48,816 nt of DNA from Bacteroidota bacterium (GCA_023251835.1 JAHEXZ010000033.1:1-48816); one strand, 5' to 3'. Counted from the stretch's first letter, positions 1 through 9,193 are shown. The notes: a model not told the origin generated them from the sequence alone. Program-made: numbers and translations.

Positions 1-53
1 GATTGGCAAAAAAATACAACCTGCAAGTTATTGAAAAACAACAAGCTGCATAG
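1..53 (+). CDS. Possible 3' end of an upstream gene (partial)
   Basis: An open frame enters the window from the left and stops at TAG 51-53, giving the tail LAKKYNLQVIEKQQAA. It is a plausible polar, Lys/Gln-rich C-terminus just before asd, in the same direction. The fragment is too short to identify the family, and it could be a chance open frame. Confidence 0.3.
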   Translation, partial: LAKKYNLQVIEKQQAA

Positions 54-65
54 TGTGTCATTAGC

Positions 66-119
66 AGCTTGTCGAAATATGTGCGTGGATTGAGGAAGTT
101 ATTTTGAAAACTTTACTTA
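66..119. repeat. 54-bp inverted repeat, left copy
   Basis: Positions 66-119 are the exact reverse complement of 8546-8599 (54 of 54 bases by eye). The repeat begins AGCTTGTCGAAATATG and ends AAAACTTTACTTA. It lies in the gap before asd; its partner begins at the stop codon of the second amidohydrolase. Together they bracket an 8.4-kb block. Confidence 0.85.
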
Positions 120-138
120 GAAAGTAAATTTAAAAAAT

Positions 139-1125
139 ATGAAAATAGCAGTTGTTGGTGCAACCGGTTTGGTGGGCACAAAAATGATTCAGGTTTTAGA
201 AGAGCGAAACTTTCCGGTAACAGAGCTTATTCCCGTAGCATCTGAAAAATCGGTTGGTAAAGAAATCTCTTTCAAAGGAAATAAGTATAAGGTTGTAAAT
301 ATGCAAACAGCTATTGACAAAAAGCCTGCAATTGCTTTGTTTTCAGCTGGAGGGGGAACAGCCCTTGAATGGGCTCCTGAGTTTGCGGCAGCTGGTATAA
401 CAGTTATTGATAATTCTTCAGCATGGAGAATGGATCCTGCAAAAAAATTAATTGTCCCGGAAATTAATGCTGCGGAGCTAAAACGCACAGATAAGATTAT
501 AGCCAATCCGAACTGTTCTACCATACAAATGGTTGTTGCGCTCAACCCGTTACATAAAAAATACAAAGTTAAGCGCATTGTAGTTTCTACGTATCAATCA
601 GTTACCGGTACAGGTGTTAAAGCAGTTAATCAGTTGATGAATGAACGTAAAGGTATTAAAGGAGAAATGGCTTATCCATATACAATAGACCTTAATGTAA
701 TTCCGCAAATTGATGTATTCACCGATAATGATTATACCAAAGAAGAAATGAAGATGGTGAACGAAACAAAGAAAATCATGGATAGTTCAATTCGTGTTAC
801 TTCAACAACAGTACGTATACCTGTAATGGGCGGGCATAGTGAAAGTGTGAATGTAGAATTTGAAAATGAATTTGATCTTGATGATGTTCGTAATCTACTA
901 CAAAACGCACCAGGAGTAGTGCTGGTAGATGATGTTAAAAATAAAAAATACCCAATGCCAATAGATGCACATGATAAAGACGAAGTGTTTGTGGGTCGTT
1001 TGCGTAGGGATGAAACGCAGCCGAAAACTTTAAATATGTGGATTGTTGCGGATAATTTACGCAAAGGCGCAGCCACAAATGCTGTTCAGATTGCAGAGTA
1101 TTTAGTGGAACATAAGTTAATATAG
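139..1125 (+). CDS. asd: Aspartate-semialdehyde dehydrogenase
   Basis: Reduces L-aspartyl-4-phosphate to L-aspartate 4-semialdehyde with NADPH, the branch point to lysine/diaminopimelate, threonine, methionine and isoleucine; cytosolic. The 328 residues match the usual family length. The N-terminus carries the Rossmann nucleotide-binding loop VGATGLVG (about residues 6-13), and the active-site cysteine lies in NPNCSTIQ near residue 126. The later GGHSESVNVEF segment is typical of the catalytic/dimerisation domain. The ATG at 139 is the natural start because the Rossmann strand begins at residue 2. The gene stands alone between an inverted repeat and an outer-membrane protein gene 33 bp downstream in the same direction. 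Confidence 0.96.
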   Translation: MKIAVVGATGLVGTKMIQVLEERNFPVTELIPVASEKSVGKEISFKGNKYKVVNMQTAIDKKPAIALFSAGGGTALEWAPEFAAAGITVIDNSSAWRMDPAKKLIVPEINAAELKRTDKIIANPNCSTIQMVVALNPLHKKYKVKRIVVSTYQSVTGTGVKAVNQLMNERKGIKGEMAYPYTIDLNVIPQIDVFTDNDYTKEEMKMVNETKKIMDSSIRVTSTTVRIPVMGGHSESVNVEFENEFDLDDVRNLLQNAPGVVLVDDVKNKKYPMPIDAHDKDEVFVGRLRRDETQPKTLNMWIVADNLRKGAATNAVQIAEYLVEHKLI

Positions 1126-1158
1126 AAGTTTCAAAATTATTTTTAACAATTGTTTTTA

Positions 1159-2049
1159 ATGAAAAAGTACGGCTTTATTTTTTTTCTGTTAACCCATCTA
1201 TTTGTATCCAAATCTTTTTCGCAGCCATTTGTTGATATTGTTAGTTTTAATTATCAGACTTTTTCATCTACTTATAAGAATGATAAGGCTCAAAAAAATA
1301 AAACCGATGATTATTTTCTAAATTTTTTCTTACCCAAAGAGTTTAAAAATGGTAACACGCTGATGGTTCGCCTCAACACTGAAATGCTCTGTTCTGCAAT
1401 CACTCCCGATTCATCTTATACATCTAAATTGTATGCAGTATTGCTTCCTTTGGGTATCCAGCTTTTGTCGAAAAATAAAAAATGGAAAACAGTAATAATG
1501 GCTATTCCTAAGGTCGCATCTGATTTAAAAGACGCTGTTGATAATTATGATTATCAATTGGGCGGAATACTTATGGGAAATTATCAGTATAGTGAAACAT
1601 TAAAGATTAAGTTTGGTTTGTATTACAATCGTGAAGCATTTGGCAATTTTTTTATGCCTTTGGCTGGTATTGACTGGAAGGTTTCAGACAGATTAAAACT
1701 GTATGGCATTCTCCCGACCAGTTATAAAATGGAATATACTATAAAAAAGGACAAGTTATATGGAGGTCTTAACTTCAGGTCGTTTACACGTTCTTTCCGT
1801 TTGAGTAAAGCAGAGAATTATGATTATGTGAGATATAATGAGATTCAGCTAAAACTATTTCTGGATTATTTTATTTATAAAAAAATATTGATGTTTGCGG
1901 AGGTCGGTTATTCATTGGGCAGGAACCCCTGGCAATATACATATAACACTAAAGAAGAGACTCTCCGGAATCCTGTATATACAGGGTTGAACAGGTATCC
2001 TGTTTTTAATGTTGGATTAGCATACCGTATAAGGTTTGATTTATACTGA
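1159..2049 (+). CDS. DUF6268-like outer membrane beta-barrel protein
   Basis: Exported protein of about 296 residues. An N-terminal signal peptide (MKKYGFIFFLLTHLF... ending near SKSFSQ) is followed by alternating aromatic/polar strands with many Tyr and Phe, and the sequence ends in an aromatic residue (Tyr), as outer-membrane barrels often do. It resembles the DUF6268 barrel family; no function is known to me. I place the start at ATG 1159 rather than TTG 1150, because the ATG begins directly with the Lys-Lys of the signal peptide. The last two sense codons and the stop (TTA TAC TGA) lie at or in a palindromic repeat at 2043-2110, so the C-terminus may have been set by repeat insertion. Confidence 0.7.
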   Translation: MKKYGFIFFLLTHLFVSKSFSQPFVDIVSFNYQTFSSTYKNDKAQKNKTDDYFLNFFLPKEFKNGNTLMVRLNTEMLCSAITPDSSYTSKLYAVLLPLGIQLLSKNKKWKTVIMAIPKVASDLKDAVDNYDYQLGGILMGNYQYSETLKIKFGLYYNREAFGNFFMPLAGIDWKVSDRLKLYGILPTSYKMEYTIKKDKLYGGLNFRSFTRSFRLSKAENYDYVRYNEIQLKLFLDYFIYKKILMFAEVGYSLGRNPWQYTYNTKEETLRNPVYTGLNRYPVFNVGLAYRIRFDLY

Positions 2050-2110
2050 GCGAATGAGTTTGTGAAGTTTTTGCAACCCCGATAACTATCGGATCATTCA
2101 GTCGAAGTAT
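2043..2110. repeat. Palindromic repeat, short form (ACTGAGCGAATGAG...GAAGTAT family)
   Basis: Begins ATACTGAGCGAATGAGTTTG and ends CATTCAGTCGAAGTAT, with an inner CCCCGATAACTATCGG hairpin. It is related to 40999-41056 (opposite orientation) and to the second hairpin of the composite elements at 22009-22161 and 45768-45887. It lies between convergent genes and supplies the stop codon of the barrel gene. It could fold in RNA and help terminate both transcripts. Confidence 0.7.
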
Positions 2111-2134
2111 AGAAAAGAAAGAGTGAATGCGCTT

Positions 2135-3337
2135 TTAATATAATAAATTATTATATGGATACCTTTTCACGTGCATTTCTTTCACTTTGTCATAGAGCAA
2201 TTTTTTGAGCTCGTCAATATTTTGTTTGTTGGTGGCAGAAATAAAAATACATTGAGCATTTAATTTATTCATCCAGGTTTTTTTCCATTGTTCCAGACTG
2301 ATATTGTGTTTGGTAACAGGTGATAAATCATCTACAGCCTTTTCTTCAAAACTAAAAGCATCAATTTTATTGAATACCATGATGGTTGGTTTATCTCCGG
2401 CACCAATATCGGCTAATGTTTGATTAACAACATTAATCTGATCTTCAAAGCCGGGGTGGGAGATGTCCACTACATGTATAAGAATATCTGCTTCGCGCAC
2501 TTCATCCAATGTGGATTTGAATGATTCTACAAGAGTTGTTGGTAATTTGCGAATGAATCCAACAGTATCAGAAAGCAGAAAAGGCAAATTTTCAATTACT
2601 ACTTTGCGTACAGTGGTATCAAGTGTAGCAAATAATTTGTTTTCAGCAAAAACATCACTCTTACTCAACAGATTCATAATGGTGGATTTTCCTACATTGG
2701 TATACCCCACCAATGCAACGCGTATCATTTCCCCCCGGTTTTTACGTTGCGTTTCCATTTGTTTATCAATGGTTTTAAGTCGCTCTTTGAGTAAAGCAAT
2801 ACGGTCACGGACAATACGCCTGTCTGTTTCAATCTCAGTTTCTCCGGCACCCTTCATACCAATACCTCCTTTTATCCTGTCGAGGTGAGACCACATTTTT
2901 GTGAGTCGTGGCAGCATATAAATATATTGGGCAAGCTCAACCTGTGTTTTGGCGTGTGCTGTGCGTGCCCGTGAAGCAAAAATATCAAGGATAAGGCGGG
3001 TGCGGTCAACAACTTTTACTTTGCTGTCTTCCTCATCATTGATTTTTTTTTCAAGATTGCGTTGTTGGGCAGGAGAAAGCTCATCATCAAAAATAACAAT
3101 ATCTATATTATTTTGTTTTATAAAATTTTTTACATCGCTCAATTTTCCGGCACCAATAAAAGTTCTGGAGTCAGGATGTTCAAGGCGTTGTGTATATCGT
3201 TTCAGGACTTTTCCTCCGGCAGTATCTGTTAAGAATTCGAGTTCATCTAAATATTCGGTCGCAGTTTCTTCGTTCTGCATTCTGTTAATCAATCCAACCA
3301 GTATGGCTGTTTCCTGTTTTTTTGATGTATCGTACAA
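2135..3337 (-). CDS. hflX: GTPase HflX (ribosome-associated)
   Basis: HflX-family GTPase that binds the 50S subunit and in other bacteria splits stalled or heat-damaged ribosomes. The 400 residues contain an N-terminal HflX domain (LERRTGA-type region around FIGAGKLSDVK), a linker helix, then the G domain: P-loop GYTNVGKST (about residues 210-218), switch region DTVGFIRKLP, and base-recognition NKID. The start is TTG at 3337: an in-frame TAA lies five codons upstream and the sequence MYDTSKKQ is where family members begin. An internal Met near residue 20 would cut into the conserved region. It is convergent with the barrel gene and shares a repeat-bearing gap with it. Confidence 0.95.
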   Translation of the reverse strand: MYDTSKKQETAILVGLINRMQNEETATEYLDELEFLTDTAGGKVLKRYTQRLEHPDSRTFIGAGKLSDVKNFIKQNNIDIVIFDDELSPAQQRNLEKKINDEEDSKVKVVDRTRLILDIFASRARTAHAKTQVELAQYIYMLPRLTKMWSHLDRIKGGIGMKGAGETEIETDRRIVRDRIALLKERLKTIDKQMETQRKNRGEMIRVALVGYTNVGKSTIMNLLSKSDVFAENKLFATLDTTVRKVVIENLPFLLSDTVGFIRKLPTTLVESFKSTLDEVREADILIHVVDISHPGFEDQINVVNQTLADIGAGDKPTIMVFNKIDAFSFEEKAVDDLSPVTKHNISLEQWKKTWMNKLNAQCIFISATNKQNIDELKKLLYDKVKEMHVKRYPYNNLLY

Positions 3338-3434
3338 TTTTTGTTTTATTTATTCCAACAAATAACGAATCTTAATGAATAACGGAATTGCTAAGTCCAT
3401 TCGTTAATCGTAACCAATTCGTAATTCGTAGTGT

Positions 3435-4046
3435 TTATTTTTTAAGGGTTTCACTGTATTCTGCAACAGCTTTAATCTGATCATCGGTTAAAATCCCAGT
3501 GAAAGGCGTCATTGCTCCTTTACCATTTTTAATGATTTCTATTCTTGTTGCTATATCTGTTGTTGAAGAAGATAAATCTGGTGCATCCATCAACCCCAGC
3601 TTACCATCTTCGCCATGACAGGGAGTGCAGCTTAAGGTATATATTTCCTTTCCGTTTATAGTTGATTCAGAAATGGTTTCCATTGTTTTTGATTTTTGTT
3701 TTTTGCTCATCTCCGCCAACCCGTATGCTGTAATAATTAGCAATAATGAAATTACTGCAAGAGCCTTGTTTTTTTTCTTAAAACCAATTATAGCAATAGG
3801 AATTGCGCTAAGAACAACAATAATTTTAATAATCATTAATGATTTTATCTCAGGGATTTGGGTAAGCATGTAAATGCCGGTAGCAAGATATAATGTAGAA
3901 AAGAGCATTTCCGGTATTTTTACAGCTTTCGTGAATTTCGCAAGTCCCTCTTCTTTATTGGCCAATAGTAAAATAGTTTTAATAAGGTAAATCAATAAAA
4001 AAAGAATTACCGATAATAAATGGGTATGTCTTATGCCTGTTTCCAT
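3435..4046 (-). CDS. SirB-like membrane protein fused to a cytochrome c domain
   Basis: 203 residues. The N-terminal half (about residues 8-108) has four hydrophobic segments like the SirB/YnfA-type membrane family. After a Lys-rich linker, the C-terminal half is a class I cytochrome c domain with the heme-binding motif CTPCH near residue 140 and a probable axial Met in GAMTPFTG. The heme domain should face the periplasm. A role in electron transfer is inferred, but no partner gene is adjacent. It is divergent from the amidohydrolase genes. The ATG at 4046 is the only suitable start. Confidence 0.75.
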   Translation of the reverse strand: METGIRHTHLLSVILFLLIYLIKTILLLANKEEGLAKFTKAVKIPEMLFSTLYLATGIYMLTQIPEIKSLMIIKIIVVLSAIPIAIIGFKKKNKALAVISLLLIITAYGLAEMSKKQKSKTMETISESTINGKEIYTLSCTPCHGEDGKLGLMDAPDLSSSTTDIATRIEIIKNGKGAMTPFTGILTDDQIKAVAEYSETLKK

Positions 4047-4172
4047 TTTTTTAGTTTTTTAGTGTTTCAAAAGTAACAAAAATCTGCAATTTGCTGTTAT
4101 GTTAAATTTAGTGGGAATAACCGTTAAAATACTATTTTTGTTTGTTTGCTGTTAAAGCAGAAGTTGTCAACT

Positions 4173-7100
4173 ATGAGAAAAATAGGTTTATTCCTTTTTA
4201 TTTTACTGTCACTGAGCACCGGCATTAGTGCGCAGCAAACATTTCCGGTTAATGGAGTTATAAACAAAAACCACTTGTTTTATACATTTACAAATGCCAG
4301 GATTGTTGTAGACCCGGAAACAATAATTGAAAAAGGCACTTTAGTTATTAAGGATGGATGGATTGTAGCTGTTGGAGAAAAAATAGAAATACCAAAAGGT
4401 GCTGTTATACATGATTTGAAAGGAAAAACAATTTATCCGGCTTTGATAGACCCGTATACTAATTATGGTATGCCGGAAATAAAAGCGGTTAGTCGCGGTC
4501 GTCATCCTCAAATAGAAAGTAATACAAAGGGGGCGTATGGCTGGAACCAGTCTGTTAAAGCCGAGATAGAAGCAAATAAACTGTTTATCTATAATGATAA
4601 ATTGGCAGAAGAGCTGCGAAAGATGGGATTTGGTGCGGTACTCACTTTCCATAGAGATGGTATTGTTCGTGGTTCGGCAGCGGTTGTTTCTTTAGGTGAT
4701 GCTCGAGAAAATGAGTTAATTATTCAAGACCAGGCAGCGGCAATGTTTTCTTTTGATAAGGGAACCTCAACACAGGATTATCCTTCTTCATTGATGGGAG
4801 CTATCGCATTATTGAGACAGACCTATCTTGATGCTGACTGGTACAAAAAAGATAATACAAAAAAAGAATACAATATTTCTCTTGAAGCGTTTAATAATTT
4901 ACAAGAACTTCCGCAGATTATAGAAACTACGGATAAATTAAGTGCTTTGCGTGCAGATAAAATAGGCGATGAGTTTAAAATTAATTATATCATAAAAGGT
5001 TCTGGCAATGAATATCAACGTTTGGATGATATAAAAACAACAAATTGTAAATTTATTTTACCAATCAACTTTCCATCAGCTTATGATGTGGAAGACCCCT
5101 ATGATGCCATGAATATTTCGCTGGCAGAGCTGAAACATTGGGAAATGGCACCGGCAAATCTTTTTGCTTTTGAAAAATATTTTATTCCTTTTGCATTAAC
5201 AACATCCGACCTGAAAGATAAAAAAGATTTTTATAAAAATCTTCGTAAAGCAATCGGTTATGGTTTGTCAGAAAAGCAGGCATTAAAAGCATTAACAGTT
5301 ACTCCTGCAGAACTCCTGAATTTGGCGGATAAGTTAGGAAAATTAAAAAGCGGTATGATTGCTAATTTTATCATTACTTCCGGCAACCTGTTTGATGAAA
5401 AAACAATTATCTATGAAAATTGGATACAGGGAAACCCGTATAAAATAAATGATTACGCTTTTGTTGATGTAAGAGGGATATATGATTTTTCTTATGGAAA
5501 GAAAAGTATAACCAGGTTGAAAATTGAGGGAGAGCCTGAAAAATTAAAAGCAACAATTGTAATCGACACTGCTAAAATACCTGTTACTATAGGCCTTTTG
5601 AACAATCTTGTTTCTCTTTCATTTAACTATCGAGACAGTATAGGAACAATTCGTTTGAGCGGAAGTATAACAACAGAACCATTAAGAATCAGTGGCAATG
5701 GGCAGACACGGGAGGGGGAGTGGATTGACTGGAGCGCAGTATACAAGTCGGCTATCATTCCCGAAACAAAAAAAGATTCTGCAAAAAAAGAAATTCCAAA
5801 ACCGGGTCAGATCATTTATCCTTTTTGTGCCTATGGTAAACCGTTAGATGATCATGATGGCTTTGATAAAATAGTGAATGATTTTAAAAACCGTTACAAT
5901 GCCATATTAATTAAACATGTTACTGTATGGACCAATGAGCAGGAAGGGATTCTGAAAAATCAGGATGTATATATTACTGAAGGCCGGATTGTGAGAATTG
6001 CAGATAATATAGACGCTTCAAAACTGGCTTTTGCAAAAATAATTGATGGTACCGGAAAACATCTTACAGCAGGCATTGTTGATGAACATTCGCATATTGC
6101 TATTTCTAATGGTGTAAATGAGGGAGCGCAGGCTTCCAGCGCGGAGGTGAGAATCGGTGATGTAATCAATTCTGAGGATATCAATATTTATCGCCAGTTA
6201 TCCGGTGGAGTTACATCTGCCCAATTGCTCCATGGTTCAGCAAATCCTATTGGTGGTCAATCGGCCATTATTAAGTTACGTTGGGGGAAATCACCGGAAG
6301 AAATGAAATTTGAAAAGGCTGATGGCTTTATCAAATTTGCATTGGGCGAAAATGTGAAACAAAGCAATTGGGGTGATTTTAGTACAGTACGTTTTCCTCA
6401 GTCGCGCATGGGTGTAGAACAGGTGTATTATGATTATTTTACACGTGCGAAAGAATATGAAGTCAAACAAAAAGCATTTATAGCATTACCAGATAAGACA
6501 AAAGCAATTACTCCTCCATTCCGAAGAGATATTGAACTGGAAGCTTTAGTTGAAATAGTAAATAAAAAAAGATTTATTACCTGTCATTCCTATGTGCAAT
6601 CTGAAATAAATATGCTCTTGCATGTGGCCGATTCAATGGGATTTAAAGTAAATACATTTACTCATATCCTGGAAGGATATAAGGTAGCTGATAAGATGAA
6701 AGCACATGGTGCCGGAGCTTCTACCTTCAGCGACTGGTGGGCTTATAAAATGGAGGTAAAAGATGCAATTCCATACAACGCTTCTTTATTGAACCAAATG
6801 GGAGTTACCACTGCTATAAATTCTGATGATGCAGAAATGGGACGCAGGCTGAACCAGGAGGCCGCCAAAGGCATTAAGTATGGAGGTATGAGTGAAGAGG
6901 AAGCCTTGAAAATGGTAACATTAAATCCTGCCAAATTATTGCATGTTGATAACAGGGTTGGGAGCGTTAAAGTTGGAAAAGATGCAGATGTGGTATTGTG
7001 GTCGGATAATCCTTTATCTGTTTATGCTAAAGCGGAAAAAACAATTATTGATGGATTAATTTATTACGATATAGAGGAAGATAAAAAATTACGTGAAGAT

Positions 7101-7238
7101 ATGCAAAAAGACCGTGCACGTATTATTCAAAAAATGATAGAGGAGAAAAGGGGAGGGGCTGCTATACAAAAGCATGTTCATAAAAAACAAAGGTTGTACG
7201 AGTGTGATTCGATGGAAACGAATTATATGGAAGAATAG
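4173..7238 (+). CDS. Secreted tandem-domain amidohydrolase
   Basis: About 1021 residues with a signal peptide (MRKIGLFLFILLSLSTG...SAQ). It contains two amidohydrolase (imidazolonepropionase/dihydroorotase-like) folds in a row. The first, about residues 20-430, lacks the metal-binding HxH (it has IDPYTNYG). The second, about residues 580-990, retains DEHSHIAI (HxH near 639-641), further candidate ligand histidines in ITCHSYV and FTHILEG, and the Asp of NSDDAEMG. It is therefore likely a metal-dependent hydrolase of unknown substrate in the periplasm or at the cell surface, with the first domain structural. I use ATG 4173 rather than the upstream TTG because it directly precedes the signal peptide. 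The next gene, 26 bp downstream, is a related protein, suggesting a two-gene operon. Confidence 0.85.
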   Translation: MRKIGLFLFILLSLSTGISAQQTFPVNGVINKNHLFYTFTNARIVVDPETIIEKGTLVIKDGWIVAVGEKIEIPKGAVIHDLKGKTIYPALIDPYTNYGMPEIKAVSRGRHPQIESNTKGAYGWNQSVKAEIEANKLFIYNDKLAEELRKMGFGAVLTFHRDGIVRGSAAVVSLGDARENELIIQDQAAAMFSFDKGTSTQDYPSSLMGAIALLRQTYLDADWYKKDNTKKEYNISLEAFNNLQELPQIIETTDKLSALRADKIGDEFKINYIIKGSGNEYQRLDDIKTTNCKFILPINFPSAYDVEDPYDAMNISLAELKHWEMAPANLFAFEKYFIPFALTTSDLKDKKDFYKNLRKAIGYGLSEKQALKALTVTPAELLNLADKLGKLKSGMIANFIITSGNLFDEKTIIYENWIQGNPYKINDYAFVDVRGIYDFSYGKKSITRLKIEGEPEKLKATIVIDTAKIPVTIGLLNNLVSLSFNYRDSIGTIRLSGSITTEPLRISGNGQTREGEWIDWSAVYKSAIIPETKKDSAKKEIPKPGQIIYPFCAYGKPLDDHDGFDKIVNDFKNRYNAILIKHVTVWTNEQEGILKNQDVYITEGRIVRIADNIDASKLAFAKIIDGTGKHLTAGIVDEHSHIAISNGVNEGAQASSAEVRIGDVINSEDINIYRQLSGGVTSAQLLHGSANPIGGQSAIIKLRWGKSPEEMKFEKADGFIKFALGENVKQSNWGDFSTVRFPQSRMGVEQVYYDYFTRAKEYEVKQKAFIALPDKTKAITPPFRRDIELEALVEIVNKKRFITCHSYVQSEINMLLHVADSMGFKVNTFTHILEGYKVADKMKAHGAGASTFSDWWAYKMEVKDAIPYNASLLNQMGVTTAINSDDAEMGRRLNQEAAKGIKYGGMSEEEALKMVTLNPAKLLHVDNRVGSVKVGKDADVVLWSDNPLSVYAKAEKTIIDGLIYYDIEEDKKLREDMQKDRARIIQKMIEEKRGGAAIQKHVHKKQRLYECDSMETNYMEE

Positions 7239-7264
7239 TTGATGTGTTCTCATAAAAACTCAAA

Positions 7265-8548
7265 ATGAAAAATCTTATATATATCTTTTTCTTTTTTGTA
7301 ATAGCAATCGCCACAGCCCAGCCCCAAGGCACTATACTGGTTGGCGGGATAGCTCATCTTGGCACAGATAGTGTTATTCAAAATTCTGTTATTGGAATTA
7401 GGGAAGGAAAAATAGTATTGGTTGCAAATGAACTATCATCCTACAATAAGACCGATTATGCTGAAATTATTAATGTATCAGGCAAACACATATATCCTGG
7501 CATCATCGCACCAAACTCTACCTTGGGTTTAACTGAAATTGAAGCTGTACGCGCCACAAATGATTTCAGGGAAGTGGGCTCAATATTACCCAACATCCGT
7601 TCATTAATAGCTTATAATACCGACTCTAAAGTAATTCCAACTATTCGTAGCAACGGAATTTTAATGGCGCAAATAACGCCACGAGGAGGTTTGGTATCAG
7701 GTACTTCCAGTATATTAATGCTGGATGGCTGGAATTGGGAAGATGCTGTTTATAAAACAGATGATGGCATTCACATCAACTGGCCACGTATGCAAACACG
7801 CAAATTTTTGGATGAAGATAATACAGAGTTGGGCCCTTATGAAAAAAATAAAGAATATATAAAACAGATAGATGAACTGAAAAAATTATTTTCAGATGCG
7901 AAGGCATATAGCCAGGTTGAAAAACCGGAAGAAAAAAATCTTCGTCTTGAATCGATGAAAGGATTATTCAATGGCACTCAGACAGTCTTTATTCATGCAG
8001 ATTACGTAAAAGAAATCATTGAGGCTATCTATTTCGCAAAACAAAACATGTTAAAAGTGGCTATTGTTGGAGGAAAAGACAGTTGGATGGTAACAGATAT
8101 GTTGCGTGAAAATAACATCGCAGTGGTACTTTCAAGAGTACATGATTTGCCTCAGCGTTCTGAAGAAGATGTTGACCTGCCTTACAAACTTCCTTATTTA
8201 TTACAGAAAGCAGGTGTACTCTTTTGCCTGAATAATGAAGGAGATATGGAAGCGATGGGAACACGCAATCTGCCTTTCATGGCCGGAACAGCAGCCGCTT
8301 ATGGGTTGACAAAAGAACAGGCCTTGCGCTCGATTACATTGAATACAGCAAAAATATTAGGCATTGATAAAACAGCCGGAAGTATTGAAGTTGGTAAAGA
8401 TGCTACTTTGTTTATTTCTACAGGCGATGCCTTGGACATGCGTACAAATAATATAGAAAAAGCATACATCAAAGGTAATAGCATTGATCTGAATAACGAT
8501 CAGAAAATACTTTATGAAAAATATAAAAAGAAGTATGGGTTAAAATAA
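7265..8548 (+). CDS. Secreted amidohydrolase-like protein, metal site degenerate
   Basis: 427 residues with a signal peptide (MKNLIYIFFFFVIAIATAQ). It matches the amidohydrolase fold, including the C-terminal signature region (TLNTAKILGIDKTAGSIEVG), but the usual HxH at the end of strand 1 is replaced by IIAPNSTLGL, and I see no clear set of metal-ligand histidines. It resembles the N-terminal half of the preceding 1021-residue protein, so the pair probably arose by duplication and works together; this member may be a non-catalytic partner. Its stop codon TAA at 8546-8548 is the first triplet of the 54-bp inverted repeat. Confidence 0.8.
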   Translation: MKNLIYIFFFFVIAIATAQPQGTILVGGIAHLGTDSVIQNSVIGIREGKIVLVANELSSYNKTDYAEIINVSGKHIYPGIIAPNSTLGLTEIEAVRATNDFREVGSILPNIRSLIAYNTDSKVIPTIRSNGILMAQITPRGGLVSGTSSILMLDGWNWEDAVYKTDDGIHINWPRMQTRKFLDEDNTELGPYEKNKEYIKQIDELKKLFSDAKAYSQVEKPEEKNLRLESMKGLFNGTQTVFIHADYVKEIIEAIYFAKQNMLKVAIVGGKDSWMVTDMLRENNIAVVLSRVHDLPQRSEEDVDLPYKLPYLLQKAGVLFCLNNEGDMEAMGTRNLPFMAGTAAAYGLTKEQALRSITLNTAKILGIDKTAGSIEVGKDATLFISTGDALDMRTNNIEKAYIKGNSIDLNNDQKILYEKYKKKYGLK

Positions 8549-8599
8549 GTAAAGTTTTCAAAATAACTTCCTCAATCCACGCACATATTTCGACAAGCT
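8546..8599. repeat. 54-bp inverted repeat, right copy
   Basis: Exact reverse complement of 66-119. It starts at the TAA stop codon of the preceding amidohydrolase gene and runs to CGACAAGCT. Confidence 0.85.
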
Positions 8600-9082
8600 C
8601 AATATGACTCGCACGCGGTCAGTCAGAGCTAGTTTACCCTGAGCAAAGTCGAAGGGAAGACTGTGGGTGGCAACCTGTCCTGACGACAGGTCAGGATTTG
8701 AAAATGAATCATATTTCTTTTGTTGAAGTCATTTTGAAAATTTTACTAATTTGTATTTTTTTATAAAACTATAAATTAAATTTTTTCTTTAAAACCCTTT
8801 TCTATTAACAATAGTATAACTGTTTTATCTCACTCTATAAATCTAAAGTTTTACGCCTGATTAGTTTGAAAAACATGACCCAAGGCACAAATGTCAAAAA
8901 AAACAATTATATTTCACACATAACTCATTAAAATTTTTTTACATATAATAAAATTTAGTTGAAAAAAGATAGGAACTTAAATTAAGCTCATGTAGTAAAT
9001 TGGTATATAAATACTTCTAAAAAAAAGCATTGTTGAAGTAGTGATTTTTACCTGCACCGGGTTTATACTTCGGCTTCTCTTG
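8549..9082. other. 534-bp gap: repeats on the left, AT-rich DNA on the right
   Basis: The left 150 bp hold the right copy of the 54-bp inverted repeat, a stretch with CCCTGAGCAAAGTCGAAGGG near 8638-8657, and a 22-bp palindrome at 8674-8695. From about 8700 to 9080 the DNA is strongly AT-rich, and I see no convincing gene in any frame. It separates the end of the act operon from the convergent amidohydrolase genes. Confidence 0.6.
8674..8695. repeat. 22-bp dispersed palindrome, copy 1
   Basis: CCTGTCCTG...CAGGTCAGG is the reverse complement of the identical copies at 13467-13488 and 16919-16940. It can fold as ACCTGTC/GACAGGT or as CCTGAC/GTCAGG, which exclude each other. Confidence 0.85.
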
Positions 9083-9193
9083 TTATTTGAGCTCATTGTC
9101 TTTTAATTTTGATAAAAGCCCTTGTATTCTTCTTAAATAAGCAATTGCGAGTACTGTTAAAAAAACAGCGATGTAACCTAAAAACTTTACCAT
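9083..9193 (-). CDS. Possible 36-residue single-span membrane peptide after actF
   Basis: ATG at 9193, TAA at 9083-9085. The product starts MVKFLGYIAVFLTVLAIAYL, one clear transmembrane helix, followed by a basic and then polar tail (RRIQ...KDNELK), in a topology like small accessory subunits of respiratory complexes. It lies 68 bp beyond the end of actF on the same strand, where other Bacteroidota often carry oxidase genes. I do not recognise the family, and the reading frame is short enough to be chance. The hydrophobic-then-charged pattern is the main support. Confidence 0.4.
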   Translation of the reverse strand: MVKFLGYIAVFLTVLAIAYLRRIQGLLSKLKDNELK

